A stretch of 64,000 nt of DNA from Candidatus Gastranaerophilales bacterium HUM_1 (GTDB lineage: Bacteria; Cyanobacteriota; Vampirovibrionia; Gastranaerophilales; Gastranaerophilaceae), in contig DAAY01000007.1 in assembly GCA_002103105.1 (NCBI GenBank), positions 186,001 to 250,000 of the forward strand. Reading direction: 5' to 3'. The translations under genes and the position numbers were made by a program. The notes under the pieces are model-generated. The model worked only from the letters and a program-made list of their open reading frames with translations. It had not been told where the DNA came from and searched no databases. This document shows positions 27,976-37,208 of this stretch, piece after piece. Numbering within the stretch: the first letter of the stretch is position 1; every line of letters begins with the position of its first letter.

Positions 27976-28511
27976 AACTTCTTTCTCAATTATTTTTACA
28001 GTTTTTCCACGTTGGAGTGTTCTCTTTTGGAGGAGGCTATGCAACTTTACCATTTTTGTACGATATTGCAGACAAATTTCATTGGTATAGTGCAAAACAA
28101 TTAACCGATATGCTTGCAATTTCATCCATAACCCCTGGACCAGTCGGGGTGAATGTTGCAACATTTGCAGGCTTTACCACTGCGGGAATTTTAGGTTCTT
28201 TAGTTGCAACCACTGCAATTATTTTGCCATCATATATCATAGTTACAATAGTTTTCAAAGTTATAGACAAATTCCGCACAAATAGAAACATAAAAGGAGC
28301 AATAAGAGGTTTAAAACCCGCTGGTTGTGCCTTACTTTCTGCTGTTGGAATAAAATTATTATTCACATCAAACTTACACCTTTTAGGGACACTAATCCTG
28401 CTTGGATTTTTGATTTTAAGCATCAAGAAAAAACAAGATCCATTATTTTACCTTGGAATTTCAGCCATATTAGGTTTGATTATTGGTCATTTCAACTGGA
28501 TTGGAGTTTAA
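27969..28511 (+). CDS. chrA: chromate transporter family protein, second half-size subunit
   Basis: The partner of the previous gene: 180 aa with FLQFFHVGVFSFGGGYATLP and LAISSITPGPVGVNVATFAG, the Pro-Gly motif typical of the ChrA domain, and several membrane helices. An AAGGGGGATG site lies inside the end of the first gene. The two overlap and must be co-expressed. It converges on the alcohol dehydrogenase at 28524-29561. Confidence 0.85.
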   Translation: MLKLLSQLFLQFFHVGVFSFGGGYATLPFLYDIADKFHWYSAKQLTDMLAISSITPGPVGVNVATFAGFTTAGILGSLVATTAIILPSYIIVTIVFKVIDKFRTNRNIKGAIRGLKPAGCALLSAVGIKLLFTSNLHLLGTLILLGFLILSIKKKQDPLFYLGISAILGLIIGHFNWIGV

Positions 28512-28523
28512 TTCTTAAAGAAA

Positions 28524-29561
28524 TTAAGCCCAAGGATTTATCAAAAACTTAATCGCACGACCTTGAATATGCTCGTTCATTGCATACTCAACTTTATCTA
28601 AAGGAAGAGTATCTGTTATAAGTTTTTCAACTTCCATCTCTCCAGAAGCAATATAATCAAGAGCCATTCGAAAATATTTTGGAGTATGGTGGAAAACACT
28701 CATCAACTTAATATCTCCATAGTGCATTCTTGTCGTATCAAAAGTAACTTTTGAACCAGATTTACAACCTCCAAAGAAATGTACAGTTCCTCCTGGTCTT
28801 ACACATTCAAAAATTTGTTCCCAAATTTCTGGCAAACCAACGCATTCAACCGCAACATCCAAACCTTTATGTTCATCTGAAAACTCTTTGAAAATCTTGA
28901 CAGGGTTGGGATATTTTTTCAAATCAATAATTTCATCAGCATGAGCAAACTCTTCTGCCGCTTTAAGTTTCATCGGATTACGACCAGCAACAATTACTCT
29001 TGCTCCCATTAATTTTGCAACTCTTGCAAACATTAACCCGATTGGACCAATACCAATAATTCCAACAGTATCACCTTTTTTGATACCAGTTCTTTCTGCA
29101 CCGTGAACAACATTAGCTAATGGCTCACAAAAAGCAGCTCTTTCAAATGGTAAACTATCTGGCAAATGAAGCATATTTTTCTTCACAATTCTCGCAGGGA
29201 CAGTTATATATTGTGCATAAGCACCATTGAGCAAATTCAAGTTTTCGCACAAATTATACTCTTCTTTTTTACAATAAAAACATTCTCCACATGGTGCAGA
29301 ATTCGCTGCGACAATTCTATCTCCAACTTTAAAGCCTTCAACATTTCGCCCAACACGTTCGACTATTCCAGAAAATTCGTGACCAAAACCAGATGGAATT
29401 TCTTTAATCAAAACAGGATGACCTCTTCTGAAAGTCTTAACATCCGTACCACAAGTTAAAGCTGCCATAATTTTTACAACAACCTCTCCCTCTTCTGGTG
29501 GTTTAACCATAACTTCTTCATATCTTATGTCTTTTGGACCGTAATATTGTATTGCTTTCAT
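28524..29561 (-). CDS. zinc-dependent medium-chain alcohol dehydrogenase
   Basis: The 345 residues contain the catalytic-zinc cysteine (LTCGTDVKTF), the histidine-glutamate pair in FGHEFSG, and the four-cysteine structural zinc loop CGECFYCKKEEYNLC. The NAD-binding GIGPIGLMFA (Rossmann) region follows. It belongs to the threonine/sorbitol/galactitol-1-phosphate dehydrogenase branch; the substrate cannot be told from sequence. An AAGGAAAAT site precedes the start. A second, diverged dehydrogenase lies 52 bp upstream on the same strand, so they probably act together on a polyol or sugar acid. Confidence 0.85.
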   Translation of the reverse strand: MKAIQYYGPKDIRYEEVMVKPPEEGEVVVKIMAALTCGTDVKTFRRGHPVLIKEIPSGFGHEFSGIVERVGRNVEGFKVGDRIVAANSAPCGECFYCKKEEYNLCENLNLLNGAYAQYITVPARIVKKNMLHLPDSLPFERAAFCEPLANVVHGAERTGIKKGDTVGIIGIGPIGLMFARVAKLMGARVIVAGRNPMKLKAAEEFAHADEIIDLKKYPNPVKIFKEFSDEHKGLDVAVECVGLPEIWEQIFECVRPGGTVHFFGGCKSGSKVTFDTTRMHYGDIKLMSVFHHTPKYFRMALDYIASGEMEVEKLITDTLPLDKVEYAMNEHIQGRAIKFLINPWA

Positions 29562-29613
29562 TTATTTTCCTTATATTTTTTAATGTAATTCTTCGATTTG
29601 TTCAGAATAACAT

Positions 29614-30594
29614 TTATGAAACTTTTATGTACGCTTTCAAAATCTTGTTATCTAAAGTATCATTAATTGCGTTTTGAACTTCATCCAATGCGTATTCACT
29701 AGAAAGTCCCATAACCTTAACTTCTTTGTTTTTCAAAAGATTATACGAATCATATAAATCCGCAGGAGATGGAGAATAACTACCTAAAACAGTCAATTCT
29801 CTATAATAAATTTCATTATTTGCATATCCCATATTATGAGGCGTGCTTGAAAACACTAAAATTTTTCCACCATCTCGAACATATTTCAATGCAGTAGGAA
29901 TAGCTTTATCAGAACCAGAGGTCATAAATACACCATCAGCTTTTATACTTTCGCACATATCAGTAACTTTGAATGCTTCAATACCAAGACTTTTCAAAAG
30001 CTCTACTCGTGATGAAATCAAATCACAACCAACAACATTCATCCCAAAAGCTTTCAAGGCTTGAGCCATCAAAATCCCAATAGAACCCAATCCAATAACT
30101 AAAGCCGTAGAATGTTCTCTCAAATTTGCACGCTTAACCGCACGAATACAACACCCTAAAGGTTCATAAAAGGCAGCTTCAGCATTAGTTAAATTTTGAG
30201 GTTTTAAATATGCAACATTTTTCAAATGTTCTTCTGATACAAAAACAAGTTCACTAAATCCCCCTGGACGGATATTTGTTTCCTTGAAATGACGACACAT
30301 TGAAACATTTCCATTCTTGCAATACTCACATTTTCCACAAGGAATATGGTGAGATGTGATAATTGTATCCCCAACTTTAAAATCAGTATCAGAATCGATT
30401 TCAACAATTGAAGCCACGATTTCGTGACCTAAAACAGTTCCCTCTTTTGCCAAATGCTGAGTTAGTTTTACAATATCAGAACCACAAAGTCCACAACCAA
30501 GAACCTTGACCAAAGCACCTTTGCGACCATCTAACTTTTCATCTTCTCTTTCTTTAACAACAAGAATATTATTTTCTATTTCTGCAACCTTCAT
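29614..30594 (-). CDS. zinc-dependent medium-chain alcohol dehydrogenase, second copy
   Basis: The 326 residues contain CGLCGSDIVK, GHEIVASIVE, the structural zinc loop CGKCEYCKNGNVSMC, EPLGCCIRAV and the nucleotide-binding GLGSIGILMA. It is shorter than typical family members and quite different from its neighbour, so this is not a recent duplication. A GAGGCGAT site supports the start. The two dehydrogenases and the MFS transporter (30780-32192) lie on one strand and may serve uptake and oxidation of a phosphorylated or sugar-alcohol substrate; that link is inference. Confidence 0.83.
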   Translation of the reverse strand: MKVAEIENNILVVKEREDEKLDGRKGALVKVLGCGLCGSDIVKLTQHLAKEGTVLGHEIVASIVEIDSDTDFKVGDTIITSHHIPCGKCEYCKNGNVSMCRHFKETNIRPGGFSELVFVSEEHLKNVAYLKPQNLTNAEAAFYEPLGCCIRAVKRANLREHSTALVIGLGSIGILMAQALKAFGMNVVGCDLISSRVELLKSLGIEAFKVTDMCESIKADGVFMTSGSDKAIPTALKYVRDGGKILVFSSTPHNMGYANNEIYYRELTVLGSYSPSPADLYDSYNLLKNKEVKVMGLSSEYALDEVQNAINDTLDNKILKAYIKVS

Positions 30595-30722
30595 ATCGCC
30601 TCGTCTTTCATCTTGATTTTAGCATAAATGAAGAAAATGAGAAATAGGTCAATGTTGGCACTCTGAAATTGATAAACTCACTAAATTGTTCAGTTTATTT
30701 CATCAAAAGGAATAACCGCATT

Positions 30723-30764
30723 AAAAAAGCCAGAGATGAAAACTTTATCACCTCTGACTTTTTA
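30723..30764. terminator. terminator of the MFS transporter
   Basis: AAAAAAGCCAGAG and CTCTGACTTTTT pair with one mismatch around a 16-nt loop. It has T-rich ends on both strands and lies just past the transporter stop. Confidence 0.7.
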
Positions 30765-30779
30765 TTTTAATTTCAAATT

Positions 30780-32192
30780 TTACGCTTTTTTAGAATCTTT
30801 TTTGTATTCATCAATTGCCAAAATTGCACAAATGATGAAACAAATTATACCTGATGCTAACCAGAAATAGATTGCACCATTCCAGTTTTGAACACCATTT
30901 TTGCCTAATTTATCAACCAAGAACCCTGTTCCTGTTGCAGATAAAAACGCACCGATGTAACCAAATGTTCCAGTAAATCCAGAAGCAGCAGATGCTACTT
31001 TTTTAGAACTTGATTCAACTGCACAAAGTCCACCAATCATCATTTGAGGTCCATAAGTGAATGCCCCTAATAGACCAATAATTACATAGTTCAAACTTGG
31101 ATTTGTATTAAATTTCAAAGCAATAATAGTTAAAACAACCCCAACCAAATAAATAAGGTTAACAGGTGCTCTTTTTCCTTTGAACAATTTATCTGAAATA
31201 ATACCAGCACACATTGTACCAACAATACCTACTAGAGGTAATGATGCAATCATACCAGTAGCATCTTGAAGTCCGATGCCTTTAGCGTTTTTCAAATACA
31301 TAATCATCCAGTCTTCTGCACCGAATCTGATAATGTAAACGAAAATATACGCAATAGCTAACAACCAAATTGTTTTATTACATAATACATATTTTTTGAA
31401 AATTTGCACATAAGACATTTCGTCTTCTTCTTTTTTCTCATCAGCAGATTTTTCTTTTACTGGCTCATTTCTGTAAACTTCAACATCTGGTAAACCCATA
31501 GATTGTGGTCTATCTCTAAGTACAAAGAATAAAGAAATTGCTGTAATTGCAGCCAAAGTTCCAGGAACTAAAAATGCTGCTCTCCAACCAAAGTGTGCAG
31601 CAATAAAACCTGCAATAATGAAACTTAAGAATGTACCAGTTTGGTGAGAACAAGACCAAGCAGCCCATTTTGTTCCACGTTCAGAATTTGAATACCAATA
31701 AGTCAAACTCTTTGCAACAGCAGGGAAACCAGCAGATTGGAACCATCCGCTAACACCCCAAAGAAATGCCAATGTCCATAACAAAACCATTGCTGCCATT
31801 TTTGTACTTAAGCCCAAAACGCTCACAAAATTTGGAGCTAATGCAAATAAAATGTTTGCAATTGCAGTCATTAAAAGTGCTGTTGGGAAGAATTTTCTTA
31901 CATCAGATCCATCCGCCAATACACCATTTACAAACTTACCAATACCGTAAGTCAAATATAATGAGCTACCTAACAAACCTAATTCAGTTGCAGAATAATG
32001 AAATTCATCCATAATTCCTGGTAGAGCAACCGCAATGTTTTTCTTACATAAATAAAAAATTGTGTAACCTATAAAACATCCAACGAACATTCTCAATCGC
32101 CAATGTTTATACATAGAATCAACTTTTTCTTGATCCTGAATAGGTTCTGCAATTGGAGGCTCTTTGAAGAATGCCCCTAATTTTTTTAACAT
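30780..32192 (-). CDS. MFS transporter, organophosphate:phosphate antiporter family
   Basis: This 470-aa transporter with 12 predicted helices resembles the UhpC/GlpT/PgtP group. The first helix reads FVGCFIGYTIFYLCKKNI, then FHYSATELGLLGSSLYLTYGIGKFVNGVLAD, a hallmark of this family. WGVSGWFQSAGFP and a central hydrophilic loop (about 240-270, Glu/Lys-rich) follow. Such transporters exchange sugar phosphates, glycerol-3-phosphate or phosphoglycerate for phosphate; UhpC-type members act as sensors. The specific substrate is unknown. AGGAG precedes the start. Confidence 0.85.
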   Translation of the reverse strand: MLKKLGAFFKEPPIAEPIQDQEKVDSMYKHWRLRMFVGCFIGYTIFYLCKKNIAVALPGIMDEFHYSATELGLLGSSLYLTYGIGKFVNGVLADGSDVRKFFPTALLMTAIANILFALAPNFVSVLGLSTKMAAMVLLWTLAFLWGVSGWFQSAGFPAVAKSLTYWYSNSERGTKWAAWSCSHQTGTFLSFIIAGFIAAHFGWRAAFLVPGTLAAITAISLFFVLRDRPQSMGLPDVEVYRNEPVKEKSADEKKEEDEMSYVQIFKKYVLCNKTIWLLAIAYIFVYIIRFGAEDWMIMYLKNAKGIGLQDATGMIASLPLVGIVGTMCAGIISDKLFKGKRAPVNLIYLVGVVLTIIALKFNTNPSLNYVIIGLLGAFTYGPQMMIGGLCAVESSSKKVASAASGFTGTFGYIGAFLSATGTGFLVDKLGKNGVQNWNGAIYFWLASGIICFIICAILAIDEYKKDSKKA

Positions 32193-32213
32193 AGTTCTTT
32201 CTCCTATTTCCTA

Positions 32214-33128
32214 TTATTTATTCCTAATTACTTGAATATTTCTTGTTTCTGTCAATTCTTGTCTTGCATTCTTGATGATTTCTCGTTTTTCCTCATCCAA
32301 GCTATGACCATGAACCAATCTATCTATAAATCCAGTATTCAATTTTGTAGCTTTTTCTAAAGCTCCAACTTCTTCTAATATAGGTTTTATAGTGTTGAAA
32401 TCATAACCAAAACTTTGTTTTGAGTTATAAATAAGCATATCACCTTCTTGAGAGGTAATTGGTTTTCCACCTTGTTCAAAATACAATTTGAATACAGACT
32501 TCAAATCCTGCAATTCTGATTGCAAAGTAGTTACAGTCTGTTGAATTCTTAAAAATCTTTCAAACAAATATTCAACATTATCAAGTTGTTTATTTTCCCA
32601 ATCAAACTTTTGCAAATACAACTTTTTCAACTTTGGATAAGCCAATGCCAAACCCATTGTATCGCCCATTGCTCTATGGTGATCTTTTAATTCAACATTA
32701 AATTTTTCAGTCAAAGCATTCAAACCATGAGCATCAAGTTCTGGATAAACTTCCTTGAACATTTGTTGAGTATCAATTCTTTCATTTGAAATTTCTTTAC
32801 CAAATACACGCTTTGAAGCTTCGTTGATAAAGGTGTAATCAAAAATTGCATTATGTGCAACAATCGGATAATCTCCAATAAATTCCAAAATTTTAGGCAT
32901 TGCTTCTGCCTCTGTTGGAGCATCCTCAACCATATCTGGAGTAATTCCATGAATTGCTATACTTGATTTTCTAATATGTTGTTCTGGATTAATAAGAGTT
33001 TGAAATTCATCTTTAATCTTTCCATTTTCCAATCGAAGAGCGGCGAATTCAACCATCTTTTCTCTTGTATAATCCAATCCCGTAGTCTCTGTGTCTAAAA
33101 CTATCTCTATTACTTTTTTTCTTGCCAT
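32214..33128 (-). CDS. DnaQ-like 3'-5' exonuclease
   Basis: The N-terminal 175 residues are a DEDDh exonuclease domain: DTETTG (Exo I), IVAHNAIFDYTFI (Exo II) and DHHRAMGDT (Exo III), containing the catalytic acids and the histidine. The remaining 130 residues are helical, with a QTLQSELQDLKSVF-like segment, and have no assigned domain. It may be a proofreading subunit or a stand-alone repair/RNA exonuclease. The gene stands alone, 22 bp upstream of the transporter on the same strand. Confidence 0.85.
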   Translation of the reverse strand: MARKKVIEIVLDTETTGLDYTREKMVEFAALRLENGKIKDEFQTLINPEQHIRKSSIAIHGITPDMVEDAPTEAEAMPKILEFIGDYPIVAHNAIFDYTFINEASKRVFGKEISNERIDTQQMFKEVYPELDAHGLNALTEKFNVELKDHHRAMGDTMGLALAYPKLKKLYLQKFDWENKQLDNVEYLFERFLRIQQTVTTLQSELQDLKSVFKLYFEQGGKPITSQEGDMLIYNSKQSFGYDFNTIKPILEEVGALEKATKLNTGFIDRLVHGHSLDEEKREIIKNARQELTETRNIQVIRNK

Positions 33129-33220
33129 TTATCTGTCCTAATTAGTCCTATAAAGATAATAGCATAAAAATTTTTTCCGTGTTAGAATATGAAGCGTTAG
33201 TTAAGCAATGGGGGAATATT

Positions 33221-33544
33221 ATGGCAGATGTTATAGAAATAAAAGATGAACAATTTGAACAAGAAGTAATCAATTCTCCTGTTCCTGTTTTGGTTGATTT
33301 TTGGGCTACTTGGTGTGGACCTTGCAGAAAATTAGGCCCAGTTATAGAAGAAATTGCAAAAGACTATGATGACAAAGTTAAATTTGTAAAAGTTAATGTT
33401 GAAAACTGCATAAATATTGCAAAAGAATATTCAATCAGCGGACTTCCTAGCCTCTTAGTTTTCAAGCAAGGAGAAGCAGTTGAAAGAATGACTGGTTTAA
33501 TGCCAAAATCTACAATTATTTCTAATTTAGAAAAACATATTTAG
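33221..33544 (+). CDS. trxA: thioredoxin
   Basis: This is a 107-aa small redox protein with the active-site motif WATWCGPC (Cys32 and Cys35), the cis-proline region SGLPSLLVF and the normal thioredoxin length. The start is the ATG at 33221, with GGGGGAA upstream; the longer frame lacks a site. It is followed by a strong terminator, so it is monocistronic. In an anaerobe it supports ribonucleotide reduction and repair of thiols. Confidence 0.96.
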   Translation: MADVIEIKDEQFEQEVINSPVPVLVDFWATWCGPCRKLGPVIEEIAKDYDDKVKFVKVNVENCINIAKEYSISGLPSLLVFKQGEAVERMTGLMPKSTIISNLEKHI

Positions 33545-33565
33545 TTTTTATAAAAAATTATTACA

Positions 33566-33600
33566 CAAAGGCGGATTTGGGAATTCCAAATCCGCCTTTG
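33566..33600. terminator. terminator between trxA and rplR
   Basis: CAAAGGCGGATTTGG pairs perfectly with CCAAATCCGCCTTTG (15 bp, loop GAATT). It is usable from both sides for these convergent genes. Confidence 0.9.
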
Positions 33601-33625
33601 TTAGATTTTTAAATCTTTGTTCAAA

Positions 33626-33994
33626 TTAGAACATCAATCCAGCTTCTCTTGCTGCATCTGCTAATGCTGCAACTCTACCATGATATAAGAATCCACCACG
33701 GTCGAATACAACACATTCAACACCAGCTTTTTTAGCTTTTTGAGCAATTGCTTCACCAACAACTTTAGCTGCTTCAATGTTACCACCGTGTGATAATTTT
33801 TCTTTAATATCTTTATCATTTGATGATGCTGAAGCAAGTGTTACGTGATTTACGTCATCAATCAATTGAGCGTAAATGTGTTTTGTACTTCTATATACAG
33901 CCAATCTTGGGAATTCAGAAGTTCCTGAAATCTTAACTCTGATTGATCTGTGTCTTTTTTGAACTAATGGTTTTCTTGTTTGTTGTTTAATCAT
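33626..33994 (-). CDS. rplR: 50S ribosomal protein L18
   Basis: L18 binds 5S rRNA in the central protuberance. The 122-aa protein has the basic N-terminus ([16 protein letters not shown]), [14 protein letters not shown] and the C-terminal [14 protein letters not shown] motif. It follows rplF by 141 bp. The usual next genes rpsE, rpmD, rplO and secY are absent, and a terminator lies right after it. Confidence 0.97.
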   Translation of the reverse strand: MIKQQTRKPLVQKRHRSIRVKISGTSEFPRLAVYRSTKHIYAQLIDDVNHVTLASASSNDKDIKEKLSHGGNIEAAKVVGEAIAQKAKKAGVECVVFDRGGFLYHGRVAALADAAREAGLMF

Positions 33995-34135
33995 TTTATT
34001 TTCCTTTCATACCCAAACCTTCTTGAATAACCACTTTCAAGGGTTTATACGGGCTTTATTATTTTGTTACCACCCACAAAATACTGAATTATGTGAGCAA
34101 AATAGTGAAACAAGTTCAAAATTAGGATTTTAATC

Positions 34136-34675
34136 CTATTTTTTACCTGCTTTACCAGCTTTACGTCTGATGTATTCACCTTCGTATTTAACACCTTTAC
34201 CTTTGTAAACTTCAGGTGGACGTTTAGATCTGATTAAGGCAGCCACATCACCAACTGTTTGTTTGTTAGAACCTTTAACAGTGATTTTTGTGTTTGCTTC
34301 AACTGTGATTGTAATTCCTTCTGGAGGAACAATATCAACTGGGTGAGAGTAACCCAAAGCCATATTCAAAGTTGTACCTTGCATTTGAGCTCTGTAACCA
34401 ACACCGTTGATTTCTAACTTTTTAACGAATCCGTCTTTAACACCGTGAACTGCGTTAGCAACCAATGTTCTTGACAATCCGTATAAAGCATCAGTTTCAC
34501 GAGAAGTACCAACTTTTGATAATACAACGTGGTTATCTTCCAATTTTACTGCGATTTCTGGACGAACATTTACAACTTCTGTTCCTAAAGGTCCTTTAGC
34601 TGTAACAACTTGTCCTTCAACTTTAACCTCAACACCTTGAGGGATTTCAACTGGTTTTTTACCAATTCTTGACAT
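34136..34675 (-). CDS. rplF: 50S ribosomal protein L6
   Basis: L6 is a primary 23S-binding protein near the factor-binding site. The 179 residues contain MSRIGKKPVEIPQGV at the N-terminus, KLEINGVGYRAQ in the middle and the C-terminal RPPEVYKGKGVKYEGE motif. It lies 107 bp after rpsH. Its stop codon is inside a small AT-rich hairpin (about 34120-34137), which may stabilise the mRNA end. Confidence 0.98.
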   Translation of the reverse strand: MSRIGKKPVEIPQGVEVKVEGQVVTAKGPLGTEVVNVRPEIAVKLEDNHVVLSKVGTSRETDALYGLSRTLVANAVHGVKDGFVKKLEINGVGYRAQMQGTTLNMALGYSHPVDIVPPEGITITVEANTKITVKGSNKQTVGDVAALIRSKRPPEVYKGKGVKYEGEYIRRKAGKAGKK

Positions 34676-34782
34676 TTTTATTTCTCCTTATGGTATATCT
34701 ACTGAGTTTCGAGCTTTTCTACCAATTGAACCCGAACACTTTTTGTTTCGGACAATAAATCCGAGATTTGAAAAGTTACGTA

Positions 34783-35181
34783 TTAATATACGTAGCAAAG
34801 AACTTCGCCACCAACATTTTCTTTTCTAGCTTTTCTATCTGTTAACAATCCTTTTGGAGTTGAAACGATAGCTACACCCAAACCACCTAAAACTTTTTGT
34901 AAGTTTTTAGCTTTTGAGTAGTGTCTTAAACCAGGTTTAGAAATTCTTTCTAATTTTGTAATAACAGGTTTGCGGTTAGCATCATATTTCAAAGTAATAG
35001 AAATAACTTTGAATTTGCCTTCTTCTTTTACTTCGTAATCAGAAATAAAACCTTCTTCTTTTAAAAGTTTAGCTAATTGAACTTTTAATTTTGAAGCAGG
35101 AACATCAACTGTTTCGTGAGAAACCATTGCTGCGTTTCTAATTCTTGTAAGCATATCTGCTATTGGGTCTGTCATTGTCAT
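34783..35181 (-). CDS. rpsH: 30S ribosomal protein S8
   Basis: S8 binds 16S helix 21 and in E. coli also represses its own operon. The 132-aa protein has [26 protein letters not shown] sequence and [17 protein letters not shown]. The ATG has an AAAGGAAAA site. It is the first of three isolated ribosomal genes. The usual upstream neighbours rplE and rpsN are absent; instead a 220-nt leader with its own promoter precedes it. Confidence 0.97.
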   Translation of the reverse strand: MTMTDPIADMLTRIRNAAMVSHETVDVPASKLKVQLAKLLKEEGFISDYEVKEEGKFKVISITLKYDANRKPVITKLERISKPGLRHYSKAKNLQKVLGGLGVAIVSTPKGLLTDRKARKENVGGEVLCYVY

Positions 35182-35401
35182 AATAATTTTCCTTTACTAC
35201 TTGCGGACTTCCGAAACTTTACGCTATACCCTATAAAGGCACAACCTAAGTGTACATCTTTATCAAACATTGGATATCGTTTCGGAGTATCCATCTACCC
35301 GTCTCTTACCAAATGAAGTCTGCTCCGATTGACCTTTATTCTTGTGGGGAAAAACCACTTATTACGTCATGGGCGTTTTTTGGCAGTTAGACTATTTCTG
35401 T
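35182..35401 (-). promoter_or_regulatory. long structured leader of rpsH
   Basis: The promoter predicted at 35408-35434 leaves about 220 nt before the rpsH ATG with no open frame of note. Possible pairings include CGGAG with CTCCG, TGGATA with TATCCA, and CCGAAAC with GTTTCGG just before the ribosome site. Some of these share bases and so exclude each other. A ribosomal-protein feedback element is a reasonable inference, but no known consensus was matched. Confidence 0.35.
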
Positions 35402-35407
35402 ACCCAT

Positions 35408-35434
35408 ATTATAACAGATAATTTATTTTGACAA
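35408..35434 (-). promoter_or_regulatory. rpsH promoter, extended -10
   Basis: On the minus strand TTGTCA, a 15-nt spacer and TATAAT preceded by TG-T (an extended -10) lie about 230 nt upstream of rpsH. This makes the three ribosomal genes an independent operon. Confidence 0.5.
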
Positions 35435-35473
35435 GCATGAGAATCGCTTTTTATTAAAAATTCTTAAGATGCA

Positions 35474-35507
35474 AAAAGGGACTTGAAAAATTTTTCAAGT
35501 CCCTTTT
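35474..35507. terminator. bidirectional terminator
   Basis: AAAAGGGACTTGAAAAA and its exact complement form a 17-bp palindrome with almost no loop. It lies between the rpsH promoter and the 174-aa gene and ends the minus-strand transcript. Confidence 0.85.
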
Positions 35508-35553
35508 ATTGGTTAGGGTTAGTTTATATATGAGGATAAGTTAGTTAGTCAGT

Positions 35554-36078
35554 TTAACCGAGTCCTGTATAATGAGGAGCTAAATCCTGGATACCCTGCT
35601 TACGAGCATCTCTAGCAGATTTAAGTTCTTCATTTATTTCAGACAACAATGTTTCACATTTTTCTTTTTCATAAGTAATTCTTTTTTCTTCTTCATTCAA
35701 GTTTCTAGTTTCAATTTCTTTCATACGTTCTCTACCTTGAATGTACAAAGACCTTTGAATGAAGTTCATCATTTGCTGTTGTTGCACTTGATTTTGTTGT
35801 TGCATTTGTTGAGCATACATTTGTTGCATATATGGAGCATTTTGTTGCATATATTGCAATGAATTGTTGTGAGCCCAAGCAAAGTAACCTAAAGTTCTAC
35901 CCATCATAGAACTTGGAGATCTCAACAAATCGCCAATCGATATTTCGCCTTTACCTACCATCGCAGCGTATTGTTGGACATCCATAAGCTTTTTGGTAAT
36001 TTTCTGTAATTTGTACTCAGTATTAAGCTTCATGTGAATTAAGCTATTAATACGAGCAGTAAACATAAATAAGCCCAT
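35554..36078 (-). CDS. coiled-coil protein, Gln/Met-rich
   Basis: This 174-aa protein has an N-terminal helix (MFTARINSLIHMKLNTEYKLQKITKK), a central Gln/Met-rich tract (about 80-105, with QQMQQQNQVQQQQ) and a charged coiled coil (120-165). There is no membrane segment or known domain. AAGGTAGG supports the start. It lies 139 bp after clpP on the same strand, with a GTTAA-N6-TTAAT palindrome in the gap, so it may have its own promoter. Confidence 0.65.
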   Translation of the reverse strand: MGLFMFTARINSLIHMKLNTEYKLQKITKKLMDVQQYAAMVGKGEISIGDLLRSPSSMMGRTLGYFAWAHNNSLQYMQQNAPYMQQMYAQQMQQQNQVQQQQMMNFIQRSLYIQGRERMKEIETRNLNEEEKRITYEKEKCETLLSEINEELKSARDARKQGIQDLAPHYTGLG

Positions 36079-36193
36079 AATACTAACCTACCTTTTTAAT
36101 TTAATTAACCTAACCTATAATTTTTGTTTTTATCTAACCTACATATATATAAAAACATGCAATCCCAAGTAATTGCATGTTTTCAGACGTTTT

Positions 36194-36209
36194 GTTAATA
36201 TTTCTTAAT
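36194..36209. promoter_or_regulatory. palindrome GTTAA-N6-TTAAT (candidate operator)
   Basis: GTTAATATTTCTTAAT lies 116 bp upstream of the coiled-coil gene at 35554-36078. It is one base from the perfect palindromes at 4104 and 27335. Confidence 0.25.
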
Positions 36210-36217
36210 ATTTGTTA

Positions 36218-36829
36218 TTAGTGACTTCTTTCAACAACCTTGTCAATCAAGCCATATTCGCAAGCTTCGTACGCTGACAAGTAGTGGTCACGTTCACAAT
36301 CTTCTTTAACTTTATCAAATGGTTGACCAGAATTTTCTGCCATAATTCCAATCAACATATCCTTCATTCTACGAATTTCTTTTGCTTCAAGTTCAATATC
36401 AGTAGCTTGACCTTGAGCACCACCTAGAGGTTGGTGAATCATAATTCTAGCACTTGGCAATGCCATTCTTTTACCTTTTGTACCAGCTGAAAGTAAAAAT
36501 GCACCCATTGAAGCAGCTTCACCAAGGCAGATTGTTGAAACATCTGACTTGATTAAATTCATTGTGTCATAAATTGCCATGCCAGCAGTAATCACACCAC
36601 CAGGGCTATTAATATATAACATAATATCTTTTTCAGAATTTTCACTATCCAACAACAAAAGCTGTGCAACGATAGAGTTTGCAACTTCGTCATCAATTTC
36701 TGTTCCCAAAAAGATAATTCTTTCTCTCAATAATCTAGAAAAAATATCAAAAGAGCGTTCTCCACGAGAAGAAGCTTCTATAACTGTTGGGACATAGCCC
36801 ATTATTTTCATATAGGTTTCTTGATCCAT
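36218..36829 (-). CDS. clpP: ATP-dependent Clp protease proteolytic subunit
   Basis: ClpP forms the barrel protease fed by Clp ATPases. The 203 residues carry the catalytic Ser107 in GEAASMGAF, His132 in MIHQPLGG and the aspartate in [21 protein letters not shown] forms the oxyanion strand. No propeptide or Clp ATPase gene is adjacent. It follows the XRE gene by 44 bp at the end of the long operon that also encodes an ATPase-less Clp-N protein and a stand-alone ClpX-type zinc finger. Confidence 0.97.
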   Translation of the reverse strand: MDQETYMKIMGYVPTVIEASSRGERSFDIFSRLLRERIIFLGTEIDDEVANSIVAQLLLLDSENSEKDIMLYINSPGGVITAGMAIYDTMNLIKSDVSTICLGEAASMGAFLLSAGTKGKRMALPSARIMIHQPLGGAQGQATDIELEAKEIRRMKDMLIGIMAENSGQPFDKVKEDCERDHYLSAYEACEYGLIDKVVERSH

Positions 36830-36873
36830 TTTGGCTCTCCTTTTCTGCTGAAATTATACAACAAAAATTCATT

Positions 36874-37188
36874 TTATAGAACTAAGCTGCGAGTAATTTT
36901 ATAAATATCTTTTATTTTATCTGGATTTTCTCGCAACATTTGAACAATTTCTTCTATCAACTCTTCATCTTTTTGAAAATGTTTAACTTCAAAAAGCTCC
37001 GATGGTTCAACTTGAAGAGCATTAATCAATTTTTCTAAGGTTTCAGCAGAGAAAAAATTTTCTCCAGTTTCAATATAACTAAGTGCGTTTTGATTTATAT
37101 CTATTTTTTCCGCCAGCTGTTCTTGTGACAGATGGCGAACTTTTCGAAGTTCTTTAATTCTTTTACCGATAGACTTTTTTATATTCAT
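36874..37188 (-). CDS. XRE-family transcriptional regulator
   Basis: This is a 104-aa protein. A helix-turn-helix domain (about 8-65) contains GKRIKELRKVRHLSQEQLAEK and INQNALSYIETGENFFSAETLEKLI, typical of Cro/C1 repressors. A helical C-terminal tail (66-104) may dimerise. It lies between the histidine kinase and clpP in the same operon. Its DNA target is unknown; the palindromes noted in this window are candidates only. Confidence 0.88.
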   Translation of the reverse strand: MNIKKSIGKRIKELRKVRHLSQEQLAEKIDINQNALSYIETGENFFSAETLEKLINALQVEPSELFEVKHFQKDEELIEEIVQMLRENPDKIKDIYKITRSLVL

Positions 37189-37208
37189 ATTACTTCCTTG
37201 GTTATATT

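Noticed and set aside
35116..35316. 66-codon plus-strand frame over rpsH and its leader
   Set aside because: Antisense to rpsH and its leader, with a random-looking translation.
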